DNA of 64,000 bases from Streptomyces sp. NBC_00239. Lineage in GTDB: Bacteria > Actinomycetota > Actinomycetes > Streptomycetales > Streptomycetaceae. Shown piece after piece: positions 1 through 9,096 of the stretch. The notes under the pieces were generated by a model. The model saw only the letters and a program-made list of their open reading frames with translations, made no database searches and was not told the origin of the DNA. The stretch's first letter is position 1. Each line of letters starts with the position of its first letter. The position numbers and the translations under genes were made by a program. The stretch covers positions 7,068,001 to 7,132,000 of the forward strand of contig NZ_CP108095.1 of NCBI RefSeq assembly GCF_036194065.1, written 5' to 3'.

Positions 1-1
1 C

Positions 2-985
2 GTCGTCGACGCCGCCGGCAAGCGCGCCACCCTCGGCCGGGCTACCGTCGACGGACTGCCCGGCACCGAGCGCACCTCCTCGTACTGGGCGCGCGAGGTC
101 CGCGTTCCGCTGGCCGCCGCCGTCCGCGCCGGGCTCGACCTCAAGCACGTCAAGTCCCTGGAACTGACCCCGCGCACCGCCTCCGGCAAGGCGTGGCTGA
201 TGGACGCCTGGGGCTGGCGCCCCGGCACCCCCGCCGTGAAGCCGGCCGGGCTCACCCGCGTCGACATCGGCCGTCTCCAGGTCAAGGAGGGCGACTCCGG
301 CACCAAGACCTACCGGATCCCCGTGCAGGTCACCGGGCACGGCAGCGGGCAGCTGCGGCTGTTCGTCCCGAAGCCGGGCACCGACCAGACCACCAGCCGC
401 CTCGTGACCGTCCGTCCGGGCAGCCAGGCCATCGACGTCCCGGTCTCCGTCACCGGCAACACCCGCTTCGGCTCCTCGATTTCGAGTGACATCTTCGTCA
501 AGGCCGTCCGCGGCGTCGCCGTCGGCAGCCACCGCGGCGGTGTGACCGCGCTGAACGACGACCCCATGCCGAAGGTCACCATGACTCCGGTCGCGGGTGA
601 CGTCGTCGAGGGCAAGAAGCTGACCTGGCGGGTGGCCCTGTCGGCGGTCTCCGACTCGGACATGATGTACCAGTTCGACTTCGCGAAGGTCACCGACGGG
701 ACCGAGCTGTCCACCAAGGACGTCGACCCGGTGTGGCTGAAGGAGACCTTCGACCAGCAGCCCGACCCGGAGCGTCCGCTCTCGAAGATGCTCGCCCAGG
801 GCTCGCCGTCGCTGTGGTTCCACATCCCCGCCGGCAAGCTGCGCACCGACGTGACCGTCCCCACCGTGGCGGACCGGGTGCGCGAGCCGGCGGAGACCGT
901 GCGCGGACAGCTGTTCATGTACGACGAACAGTGGAACCCGAAGCCGGGCCCCGTCGTCACGGGCACGGTACGCGACGCCTCCTAG
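2..985 (+). CDS. C-terminal part of a secreted protein with Calx-beta-like domains (partial)
   Basis: The reading frame is open from base 2 and ends at TAG 983-985, so only the last 327 residues are seen and the start lies upstream. The early part (about residues 1-75) resembles the end of a jelly-roll or lyase-like secreted domain, with a Trp-Gly-Trp segment. Two beta-rich stretches follow, each opening with a VKEGDSG- or VVEGKKL-like motif and containing alternating hydrophobic strands, as in Calx-beta modules of actinobacterial surface and secreted enzymes. No transmembrane segment or sorting signal occurs at the C terminus. The catalytic or binding role lies in the missing part, so no function is assigned. 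Confidence 0.6.
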   Translation, partial: VVDAAGKRATLGRATVDGLPGTERTSSYWAREVRVPLAAAVRAGLDLKHVKSLELTPRTASGKAWLMDAWGWRPGTPAVKPAGLTRVDIGRLQVKEGDSGTKTYRIPVQVTGHGSGQLRLFVPKPGTDQTTSRLVTVRPGSQAIDVPVSVTGNTRFGSSISSDIFVKAVRGVAVGSHRGGVTALNDDPMPKVTMTPVAGDVVEGKKLTWRVALSAVSDSDMMYQFDFAKVTDGTELSTKDVDPVWLKETFDQQPDPERPLSKMLAQGSPSLWFHIPAGKLRTDVTVPTVADRVREPAETVRGQLFMYDEQWNPKPGPVVTGTVRDAS

Positions 986-1024
986 CACCACGGGCACCAC
1001 GAGCACCACGAGCACCACGAGCAC
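986..1024. repeat. 9-bp tandem repeat after the first gene
   Basis: A CACCACGAG-like unit is repeated about four times directly behind the TAG stop of the first gene. It is non-coding in the chosen annotation. No stem structure is evident, so it is reported only as a simple repeat that may vary in length between strains. Confidence 0.6.
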
Positions 1025-1219
1025 CGTGAACTCCCTGTGGAGCCGCGGGCAGTGAACAACGGGCGCCGCCGCGCCGGCCGGACCGGACACCACCGGGACG
1101 GCCGGGCGGCGGCGTCCGCCGTTCCGCCCCGCGCGGGTTTGACGTACGCGGGCAGTGGCGGTGAAGCTCGGCCGGCCGGCACGGACCGGGAAGAGCGACA
1201 TCGCCCAGGGGGCGCTCGG

Positions 1220-2428
1220 ATGGATCGGATGCGTCGGATCGACCACGACGACCGGATCGGCCACACCGACCGGCCGGACCGGATCGGCCACACCGACCGG
1301 CCGGACCGGATGGACCGGCTCGGCGGTGCGGCGGCGGGCTGGGCCGCCGGGCCGGTGTGGGTGGCCGGCGTCGACGTCGGCGGCACCGGCGTGCGCGTCG
1401 CCCTCGCCCGTCTCGACGGCGACGGGGGCGGGCCCGCGGTCGTGGCCCGTACCGACATCGCCGCCGCCACCCGAACCGGCCCCGGCGGCATCGACGCCCG
1501 GGCGCTGCTGGACACCCTGCTGCCCGCCTGCGGCCGGCTGCTCGCCGAGACCGGGGCGCCCGCGGTCCGCACCCTCGCCGTCGGCGCCACCGGGATGGTC
1601 GCCCTCGGCCGGGACCTCGCCGCCCGGCTGCCCGGACCGCTCGCCCGGATCACCGGGGCCGAGCGGCTGGTGCTGGCCTCCGACGCGGTCTGTGCGTACG
1701 CCGGCGCCCTCGGCGCCCGGCCCGGCGTGGTGGTCGCCGCCGGCACCGGAATGATCGCGCTGGGCACCGACCTGGCCACGGGCTGGCGGCGCGCGGACGG
1801 CTGGGGCCACCTGCTGGGCGACTGCGGCGGCGGTGCCTGGATCGGCCGGGCCGCGCTCGACGCGGCGCTGCGCGCGCACGACGGCCGGGACGGCGGGTCC
1901 GCGCCGCTGCTCGCCCGCGTCACCGACCGCTTCGGCCCGCCCGCCGGGCTCCCCGCCGTCTTCCAGGGCTCCGACCGGGCGGCGCTGCTCGCCTCGATCG
2001 CGCCCGACGTGGGCGAGGCCGCCGCCGCGGACCCCGTCGCCGCCGGGATCCTCGCCCGCGCGGCCGCCGAGATCGCCGGCACGGCAGCCGCGGTCGCCTC
2101 CGCGGTCACCCGGCCCGACTCCGACTCCGGTCCCGGATCCGGTGCCGACTCCGGTCCCGGATCCGGCGCCGACTCCGGCCCCGGATCAGGCGGAGGCCCT
2201 GGCGCCGACCCGGGCGCGGGCCCGCGCATCGCGCTCACCGGGCGCCTCTTCGAGCTGGCCGGGCTGCGCGCGGCGGTGGCGGACCGGCTGACGGACGCAG
2301 TGCCGGGGGTCCGGCTGCGTCCCGCCGAGGGCGACCCGCTCCTCGGCGCCCTCCGGCTGGCCGCCGCGGACGGTGGGCCGCCCTGGCCGACCGGCGCGCC
2401 GTGGCTCCAGGTCATCCGCTGTCGGTGA
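1220..2428 (+). CDS. BadF/BadG-type ATPase, probable N-acetylglucosamine kinase
   Basis: ASKHA-fold sugar kinase of the BadF/BadG/BcrA/BcrD group, which in actinomycetes phosphorylates amino sugars such as N-acetylglucosamine in the cytosol. Visible motifs are the phosphate-1 loop VDVGGTGVRVAL (residues about 51-62), the adenosine-side loop AAGTGMIALG, and GDCGGGAWIG. The ATG at 1220 is preceded by CCAGGGGGC. A later ATG at 1310 is possible and would remove a nine-residue DRIGHTDRP repeat (two copies). A second low-complexity stretch rich in Gly, Pro, Ser and Asp (24-bp DNA period, 2123-2190) interrupts the C-terminal lobe before the conserved ALTGRLF strand. Both are unlike usual kinases of this family and look like repeat expansions. 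Substrate is inferred from family. Confidence 0.72.
   Translation: MDRMRRIDHDDRIGHTDRPDRIGHTDRPDRMDRLGGAAAGWAAGPVWVAGVDVGGTGVRVALARLDGDGGGPAVVARTDIAAATRTGPGGIDARALLDTLLPACGRLLAETGAPAVRTLAVGATGMVALGRDLAARLPGPLARITGAERLVLASDAVCAYAGALGARPGVVVAAGTGMIALGTDLATGWRRADGWGHLLGDCGGGAWIGRAALDAALRAHDGRDGGSAPLLARVTDRFGPPAGLPAVFQGSDRAALLASIAPDVGEAAAADPVAAGILARAAAEIAGTAAAVASAVTRPDSDSGPGSGADSGPGSGADSGPGSGGGPGADPGAGPRIALTGRLFELAGLRAAVADRLTDAVPGVRLRPAEGDPLLGALRLAAADGGPPWPTGAPWLQVIRCR
1250..1303 (+). repeat. 27-bp direct repeat at the kinase N terminus
   Basis: Two exact 27-base copies (1250-1276 and 1277-1303) followed by a partial third copy encode DRIGHTDRP twice. A period that is a multiple of three keeps the frame open. 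It lies before the conserved kinase fold. Confidence 0.8.
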
Positions 2429-2498
2429 GCTCCTGCCGGGCGGAAGCGAGTTGTCCACAGGTTGGCCGGAGCCGGTCGGCCGTGTCGTCACCGGCCGC

Positions 2499-2510
2499 TA
2501 GGCTTCTGGA
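2499..2510 (+). promoter_or_regulatory. Candidate -10 element for leaderless recQ mRNA
   Basis: TAGGCT at 2499-2504 fits the TANNNT -10 pattern and lies six bases before the ATG at 2511. No convincing Shine-Dalgarno is present. That spacing is typical of streptomycete leaderless transcripts, where transcription begins at or next to the start codon. No -35 match was seen. Confidence 0.4.
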
Positions 2511-4571
<2,061 letters not shown>

Positions 4572-4580
4572 GCGTCCACG

Positions 4581-4699
4581 GGGCCCGGACCAGCACGGAA
4601 GCGGGCCCGGACCAGCACGGAAGCGGGCCCGGACCAGGCACGGAAGCGGGCCCGGACCAACGCGGGGGAGAGGGCCCGGACCAGGCCGTCCGGGCCCGG
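4581..4699. repeat. 22-bp tandem repeat behind recQ
   Basis: Five imperfect copies of a unit beginning GGGCCCGGACCA start at 4581, 4603, 4625, 4648 and 4672; the first two are identical 22-mers. Each unit carries the palindrome GGGCCC. The block occupies most of the 225-base gap between recQ and the GAPDH gene. It may fold into GC-rich hairpins that end recQ transcription, though no T run follows. Confidence 0.75.
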
Positions 4700-4796
4700 C
4701 GGGAGGGGTGGCGGGTGCTCCGGGGGGCACCCCCTGAGTGCTCGGAGCGGCGGGGGGTTAGCATATGAGCGCCGCCTAGCTCGAAAGATAAAACCT

Positions 4797-6254
4797 GTGA
4801 CTGTCAACGAGGACTCGTTCACCGACTGGAAGAACCGCGAGGAGATCGCGGAATCGATGATCCCGATCATCGGGAAGCTGCACCGGGAGCAGGACGTCAC
4901 GATCCTGCTGCACAGCCGCTCCCTGGTGAACAAGTCGGTCGTCAGCATTCTCAAGACCCACCGATTCGCCCGTCAGATCGACGGTGAGGAACTCTCCGTC
5001 ACCGAGACGCTGCCGTTCCTGCAGGCGCTCACCGCGCTCGACCTCGGCCCGTCCCAGATCGACATCGGCATGCTCGCCGCGGAGTACAAGAACGACGACC
5101 GCGGTCTGTCGGTGGCGGAGTTCACCGCCGATGCCGTCGTCGGCGCCACGGGTGCCAACAAGATCGAGCGCCGCGAGGCCCGCGACGTGGTCCTCTACGG
5201 CTTCGGCCGGATCGGCCGCCTCGTCGCCCGCCTGCTCATCGAGAAGGCCGGCTCCGGCAACGGTCTGCGCCTGCGCGCCATCGTCGTCCGCGGTGGCGGC
5301 GACCAGGACCTCGTCAAGCGCGCGTCGCTGCTGCGCCGCGACTCGATCCACGGCCAGTTCCAGGGCACGATCACGGTCGACGAGGCGAACAGCACGATCG
5401 TCGCCAACGGCAACGCGATCAAGGTGATCTACGCCAACGACCCCTCCGAGGTCGACTACACGGCGTACGGCATCAAGAACGCCATCCTCATCGACAACAC
5501 GGGCAAGTGGCGCGACCGCGCGGGCCTGTCGAACCACCTGCGCCCCGGCATCGACAAGGTCGTCCTGACCGCCCCGGGCAAGGGCGACGTCCCGAACATC
5601 GTGCACGGTGTCAACCACGACATGATCAAGCCGGACGAGCAGATCCTGTCCTGCGCGTCGTGCACCACCAACGCCATCGTCCCGCCGCTGAAGGCGATGA
5701 ACGACGAGTACGGCGTGCTGCGCGGTCACGTGGAGACCGTCCACTCGTTCACGAACGACCAGAACCTGCTGGACAACTACCACAAGGCCGACCGTCGCGG
5801 CCGCTCCGCGCCGCTCAACATGGTCATCACCGAGACCGGTGCCGCCTCCGCCGTCGCCAAGGCGCTGCCGGAGCTCGAGGCCCCGATCACGGGCAGCTCG
5901 ATCCGCGTGCCGGTGCCGGACGTCTCGATCGCGATCCTCAGCCTGCGCCTGGGCCGCGAGACCACCCGCGAGGAAGTCCTCGACTACCTCCGCGACGTCT
6001 CGCTGCACTCGCCGCTGAAGCGTCAGATCGACTTCACGACCGCTCCCGACGCCGTCTCCATGGACTTCGTGGGATCGCGTCACGCGTCGATCGTCGACGC
6101 CGGCGCCACCAAGGTCGACGGCGACAACGCGATCCTCTACCTCTGGTACGACAACGAGTTCGGCTACTCCTGCCAGGTCATCCGCGTCGTCCAGCACGTC
6201 TCGGGCGTCGAGTACCCGACCTACCCGGCTCCGGCCGCGGCTCCGTCGGCCTGA
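4797..6254 (+). CDS. gap: Glyceraldehyde-3-phosphate dehydrogenase, extended form
   Basis: Oxidises glyceraldehyde 3-phosphate to 1,3-bisphosphoglycerate with NAD(P) in central carbon metabolism. The NAD-binding Rossmann motif YGFGRIGR begins near residue 134 and the catalytic Cys is residue 289 in CASCTTN. Both sit about 130-140 positions later than in the usual 335-residue enzyme. The extra N-terminal region (about 1-125, acidic and helical, with no motif I can name) is part of the open frame from GTG 4797 and characterises a long GAPDH class of actinobacteria. The C-terminal catalytic domain contains RVPVPDVS and WYDNEFGYSCQ. A strong terminator follows directly. Whether it runs in the glycolytic or gluconeogenic direction cannot be read from sequence. 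Confidence 0.9.
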   Translation: MTVNEDSFTDWKNREEIAESMIPIIGKLHREQDVTILLHSRSLVNKSVVSILKTHRFARQIDGEELSVTETLPFLQALTALDLGPSQIDIGMLAAEYKNDDRGLSVAEFTADAVVGATGANKIERREARDVVLYGFGRIGRLVARLLIEKAGSGNGLRLRAIVVRGGGDQDLVKRASLLRRDSIHGQFQGTITVDEANSTIVANGNAIKVIYANDPSEVDYTAYGIKNAILIDNTGKWRDRAGLSNHLRPGIDKVVLTAPGKGDVPNIVHGVNHDMIKPDEQILSCASCTTNAIVPPLKAMNDEYGVLRGHVETVHSFTNDQNLLDNYHKADRRGRSAPLNMVITETGAASAVAKALPELEAPITGSSIRVPVPDVSIAILSLRLGRETTREEVLDYLRDVSLHSPLKRQIDFTTAPDAVSMDFVGSRHASIVDAGATKVDGDNAILYLWYDNEFGYSCQVIRVVQHVSGVEYPTYPAPAAAPSA

Positions 6255-6269
6255 TCACGGCGGTCCGAA

Positions 6270-6310
6270 GGGCGTCCGGCCTGGGTTCATCCCAGGCCGG
6301 ACGCCCTTTT
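6270..6310 (+). terminator. Rho-independent terminator of gap
   Basis: A perfect 16-bp stem (6270-6285 with 6291-6306), a five-base loop and TTTT at 6307-6310. It stands 15 bases after the GAPDH stop and 45 bases before the stop of the convergent NRAMP-like gene, so it may serve both strands. Confidence 0.92.
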
Positions 6311-6354
6311 CGTCTTCAGGGAAGAAGATCGGCTCCGGGCGGGCGCGGGCGCCG

Positions 6355-7698
6355 TCACCAGGGCAGTTCGCGCAGCTGCTGCACGCACAGCACCACGAAC
6401 AGCAGGCCGGCGGCCCCGATCATCACATTGCTCACCGGCCCGTTGCGCCAGTCGGCCGGCGTGCGAGCGGAGTTGAGCAGCCACAGCAGCGTCACGGCCA
6501 GGAACGGCATGAAGAGCGCGCCGATCACTCCGTACACCACGACCAGGCCGAAGGGCTGGTCCAGGAAGAGCAGGCTGATCGGCGGGAAGGTGAGCCAGAG
6601 CAGGTAGGCCCGGAAGGGCAGCGACTTCTCGGGGCTCGGCCCGGCGGCCCCGGCGGCCCCGGCAGCCCCGGCGGGCCGGAACTTCGTGACGAAGTCGGCG
6701 AACATCAGGCTCACCCCGTGCCAGACGCCGATCAGTGAGGTGAACGAGGTCGCGAAGAAGCCGATCAGGAAGAGCTTCGCGGTCGCCGCCCCGTACCGCT
6801 CCTCCAGGATGGTGCTCAGGCTGAGCAGGCCCTTGTCGCCCTTGGCCAGCGCCACACCCGACGCATGCAGGAGCTCGGCCCCGACGAAGAGCATGGCCAC
6901 GACGAAGAGGCCGGTGGTCAGGTAGGCGACGCGGTTGTCGAGGCGCATGACCTTCATCCAGCCCGTGTCCGTCCAGCCCTTGGCGTTGACCCAGTAGCCG
7001 TACGCGGCGAGCGTGATCGTGCCGCCGACACCACCGATCAGGCCGAGCGTGTAGAACAGCGAACCGTCCGGCAGGACGGGCACGAGGCCGGCCGCGGCGG
7101 CGCCGAGGTGGGGCGTGACCCTGATCGCGAGGTAGACGGTGACCAGGAACATCACACCGACGAGGACCGTCATGACCTTCTCGAACACGGCGTACTGGTT
7201 GAACCACACGAAGACGAGTCCCACCAGTCCGCAGAGCACGGCCCAGACCTTCAGGTCCATCGTGTCCGGGAAGAGCGCGGCCAGCGGCAGTGCGCTGGAG
7301 GACATCGCGGCGGCGCCGTAGACGAAGCCCCAGACGACGACGTAGCCGGCGAAGTAGACCGTGGTCCACGAGCCGAGGCTGCGCCAGCCGTCGAAGAGCG
7401 TACGGCCGGTGGCGAGGTGCCAGCGGCCGGCGGCCTCGGCGAGCGAGATCTTGACCAGACAGCCGATGACGGCCGCCCACAGCAGGGTGTAGCCGAACTT
7501 GCCGCCCGCGATGAGGGTGGCGACGAGGTCACCGGCCCCGACGCCGGTCGCCGCGACGACGACGCCCGGCCCGATGGACCGCCAACTCGCCCTCCGGGGC
7601 GTGTGGTATCCGCTGCCGCCGGTGCCGGTGCCGGTGCCGGTGCTTTCGGGTCCGGGTTCCGGCCCGGATCCGGGCCCGGTCCGGGTGGTGTCCGTCAT
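6355..7698 (-). CDS. NRAMP-family transporter lacking the canonical metal motifs
   Basis: Integral membrane carrier with about eleven hydrophobic segments in the NRAMP (LeuT-fold) arrangement. Family members usually import Mn2+ or Fe2+ with protons. The TM1 signature, normally DPGN, reads ATGVGAGDL here, and the TM6 metal-ligand region, normally with a conserved Met, reads GGVGGTITLAAYGYW. The known metal ligands are therefore not conserved and the substrate is open: Mg2+-type NRAMP relatives and non-metal relatives both show such changes. The N terminus (about 35 residues) and one cytoplasmic loop (GAAGAAGAAG) are repeat-rich. The ATG at 7698 has GGGAAGG nine bases upstream. It is convergent with gap and divergent from the VOC gene. 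Confidence 0.8.
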   Translation of the reverse strand: MTDTTRTGPGSGPEPGPESTGTGTGTGGSGYHTPRRASWRSIGPGVVVAATGVGAGDLVATLIAGGKFGYTLLWAAVIGCLVKISLAEAAGRWHLATGRTLFDGWRSLGSWTTVYFAGYVVVWGFVYGAAAMSSSALPLAALFPDTMDLKVWAVLCGLVGLVFVWFNQYAVFEKVMTVLVGVMFLVTVYLAIRVTPHLGAAAAGLVPVLPDGSLFYTLGLIGGVGGTITLAAYGYWVNAKGWTDTGWMKVMRLDNRVAYLTTGLFVVAMLFVGAELLHASGVALAKGDKGLLSLSTILEERYGAATAKLFLIGFFATSFTSLIGVWHGVSLMFADFVTKFRPAGAAGAAGAAGPSPEKSLPFRAYLLWLTFPPISLLFLDQPFGLVVVYGVIGALFMPFLAVTLLWLLNSARTPADWRNGPVSNVMIGAAGLLFVVLCVQQLRELPW

Positions 7699-7883
7699 CC
7701 GTGGTGGCCTTCCCGTTCGCCTCTGAAGTGACCTGGATCACCAAATCGCCCGGGCGGCGGTCGGCGCAAGAGGGCCTCCGCCCGGCGGCCGGAACCGGTC
7801 GGGCGTTTCGGCTGCGTACCGGCGCATCCGTACGCGACGGTGGGACGGCCGGATCCCGCCGGCCCTTGCTGAGGAGACTCGCC

Positions 7884-8315
7884 GTGAACTGGACCCTCGA
7901 AGTCGTCCCGCTCCCTGTCGCCGACATGGACCGGGCGAAGACGTTCTACGCCGACAAGGTCGGCTTCAAGGTCGACCTCGACGACGAGGTCGCCCCCGGC
8001 ATGCGCATCATCCAGCTGACCCCGCCCGGCTCGCGCTGTTCGATCGCCATGCTGCAGGGGATGCCCGCGGCGCCCGGCACGAAGCCGATGGCCCCCGGGA
8101 CGCTGCAGGGGCTGCAGCTCTGCGTCACCGACATCGAAGCGGCCCGCGAGGAACTGGCCGGCCGCGGCGTCGACGTCTCGCCGGTCCGCCACGTCGGCGA
8201 GACGGGTTGGGAGGACGGCAAGGGCGGCACCTGGAACTCGTTCATGACGTTCGAGGACCCCGACGGCAACGGATGGGTGGTCCAGGAAGCTCCGTCGGAG
8301 CTGTCCGAGCGCTGA
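7884..8315 (+). CDS. VOC-family (glyoxalase/bleomycin-resistance fold) protein
   Basis: A 143-residue protein with one VOC module: an N-terminal beta-alpha-beta half with MDRAKTFYADKVGFKVD and a C-terminal half with FEDPDGNGWVVQE, the usual metal-glutamate strand. The GTG at 7884 is chosen because CTGAGGAGACTC lies just upstream and the fold begins immediately. VOC proteins of this size act as lyases, dioxygenases or sequestration proteins, and the substrate cannot be inferred. It is divergent from the NRAMP-like gene and followed by the PadR gene. Confidence 0.8.
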   Translation: MNWTLEVVPLPVADMDRAKTFYADKVGFKVDLDDEVAPGMRIIQLTPPGSRCSIAMLQGMPAAPGTKPMAPGTLQGLQLCVTDIEAAREELAGRGVDVSPVRHVGETGWEDGKGGTWNSFMTFEDPDGNGWVVQEAPSELSER

Positions 8316-8399
8316 CCACTGCGCTGACCGCCGCGCTCGCCGCGGCGCCGACCGCGGCGCGCGGGGTGAGCCGTGTCTCACCCGCGCGCCGCCGCTTGT

Positions 8400-8419
8400 C
8401 TATGCAACGAGTTGCATAG
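8400..8419. promoter_or_regulatory. Palindromic operator before the PadR gene
   Basis: CTATGCAAC-GA-GTTGCATAG is a perfect 9-2-9 palindrome ending 12 bases before the PadR ATG. Its position and the ATGCAA/TTGCAT half sites suggest autoregulation by the PadR protein, and possibly of the downstream acyl-CoA dehydrogenase. Confidence 0.75.
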
Positions 8420-8431
8420 CAGGATCGCGGT

Positions 8432-9052
8432 ATGGCGCTCGACCACGCGATCCTCGTCTCCCTGCTGGAGAAGCCGGGCTCCGGCTACGAGCTGGCCCGC
8501 CGGTTCGAGCGGTCCATCGGCTACTTCTGGACCGCCACCCACCAGCAGATCTACCGCGTGCTCAAGCGCATGGAGACCGACGGCATGCTCGCCGTCCGCG
8601 AGGTGCCCCAGCAGGGCCGGCCGGACAAGAAGGAGTACTCCGTCGCCGCCCCCGGCCGGGCCGCGCTCGCCGCCTGGCTGCACGAGCCGATCGAACCCGA
8701 GAGCCTGCGGCACGACCTCGCCGTGAAGATCCGCGGCGCCGCCTTCGACGACCCGGCCGCCCTGATCCGCGAGGTCGAGCGGCACCACCAGGTGCACAGC
8801 GGCCGGCTCGCGCACTACCTCGCCGGCGAACTGCGGGACTTCACCGGGCCCGAGGCCCCCGTGCCGCTCGACGCGGGCCGCGAACTCCAGCACGTCGTGC
8901 TGCGCGGCGGCATCGCGTACGAGCGGATGACGATCGCCTGGCTCGACGACGTCCTCGCCACCCTCCACCGGCTCGCCGGTTCCGCACCCTCGCCCGCGGC
9001 CGGTTCCGCGCCCGCGCCCGCGGCCGGGCCCGCGGCCCCGGCTTCCGTCTGA
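8432..9052 (+). CDS. PadR-family transcriptional regulator
   Basis: A 206-residue regulator. The PadR winged helix covers about residues 1-80 (HAILVSLLEKPGSGYELARR, then TATHQQIYRVLKRMETDGML). A C-terminal helical dimerisation domain of the Vir type follows, then an Ala/Pro-rich tail of about 25 residues. PadR proteins are mostly repressors that release DNA on binding phenolic or lipophilic ligands. A perfect palindrome lies directly upstream. The acyl-CoA dehydrogenase gene starts 45 bases after its stop and is the likely target or operon partner. Confidence 0.9.
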   Translation: MALDHAILVSLLEKPGSGYELARRFERSIGYFWTATHQQIYRVLKRMETDGMLAVREVPQQGRPDKKEYSVAAPGRAALAAWLHEPIEPESLRHDLAVKIRGAAFDDPAALIREVERHHQVHSGRLAHYLAGELRDFTGPEAPVPLDAGRELQHVVLRGGIAYERMTIAWLDDVLATLHRLAGSAPSPAAGSAPAPAAGPAAPASV

Positions 9053-9096
9053 ACGACCTTCGACCGACTCCCAACCCCTCGGAAGGTGGACCTCCC

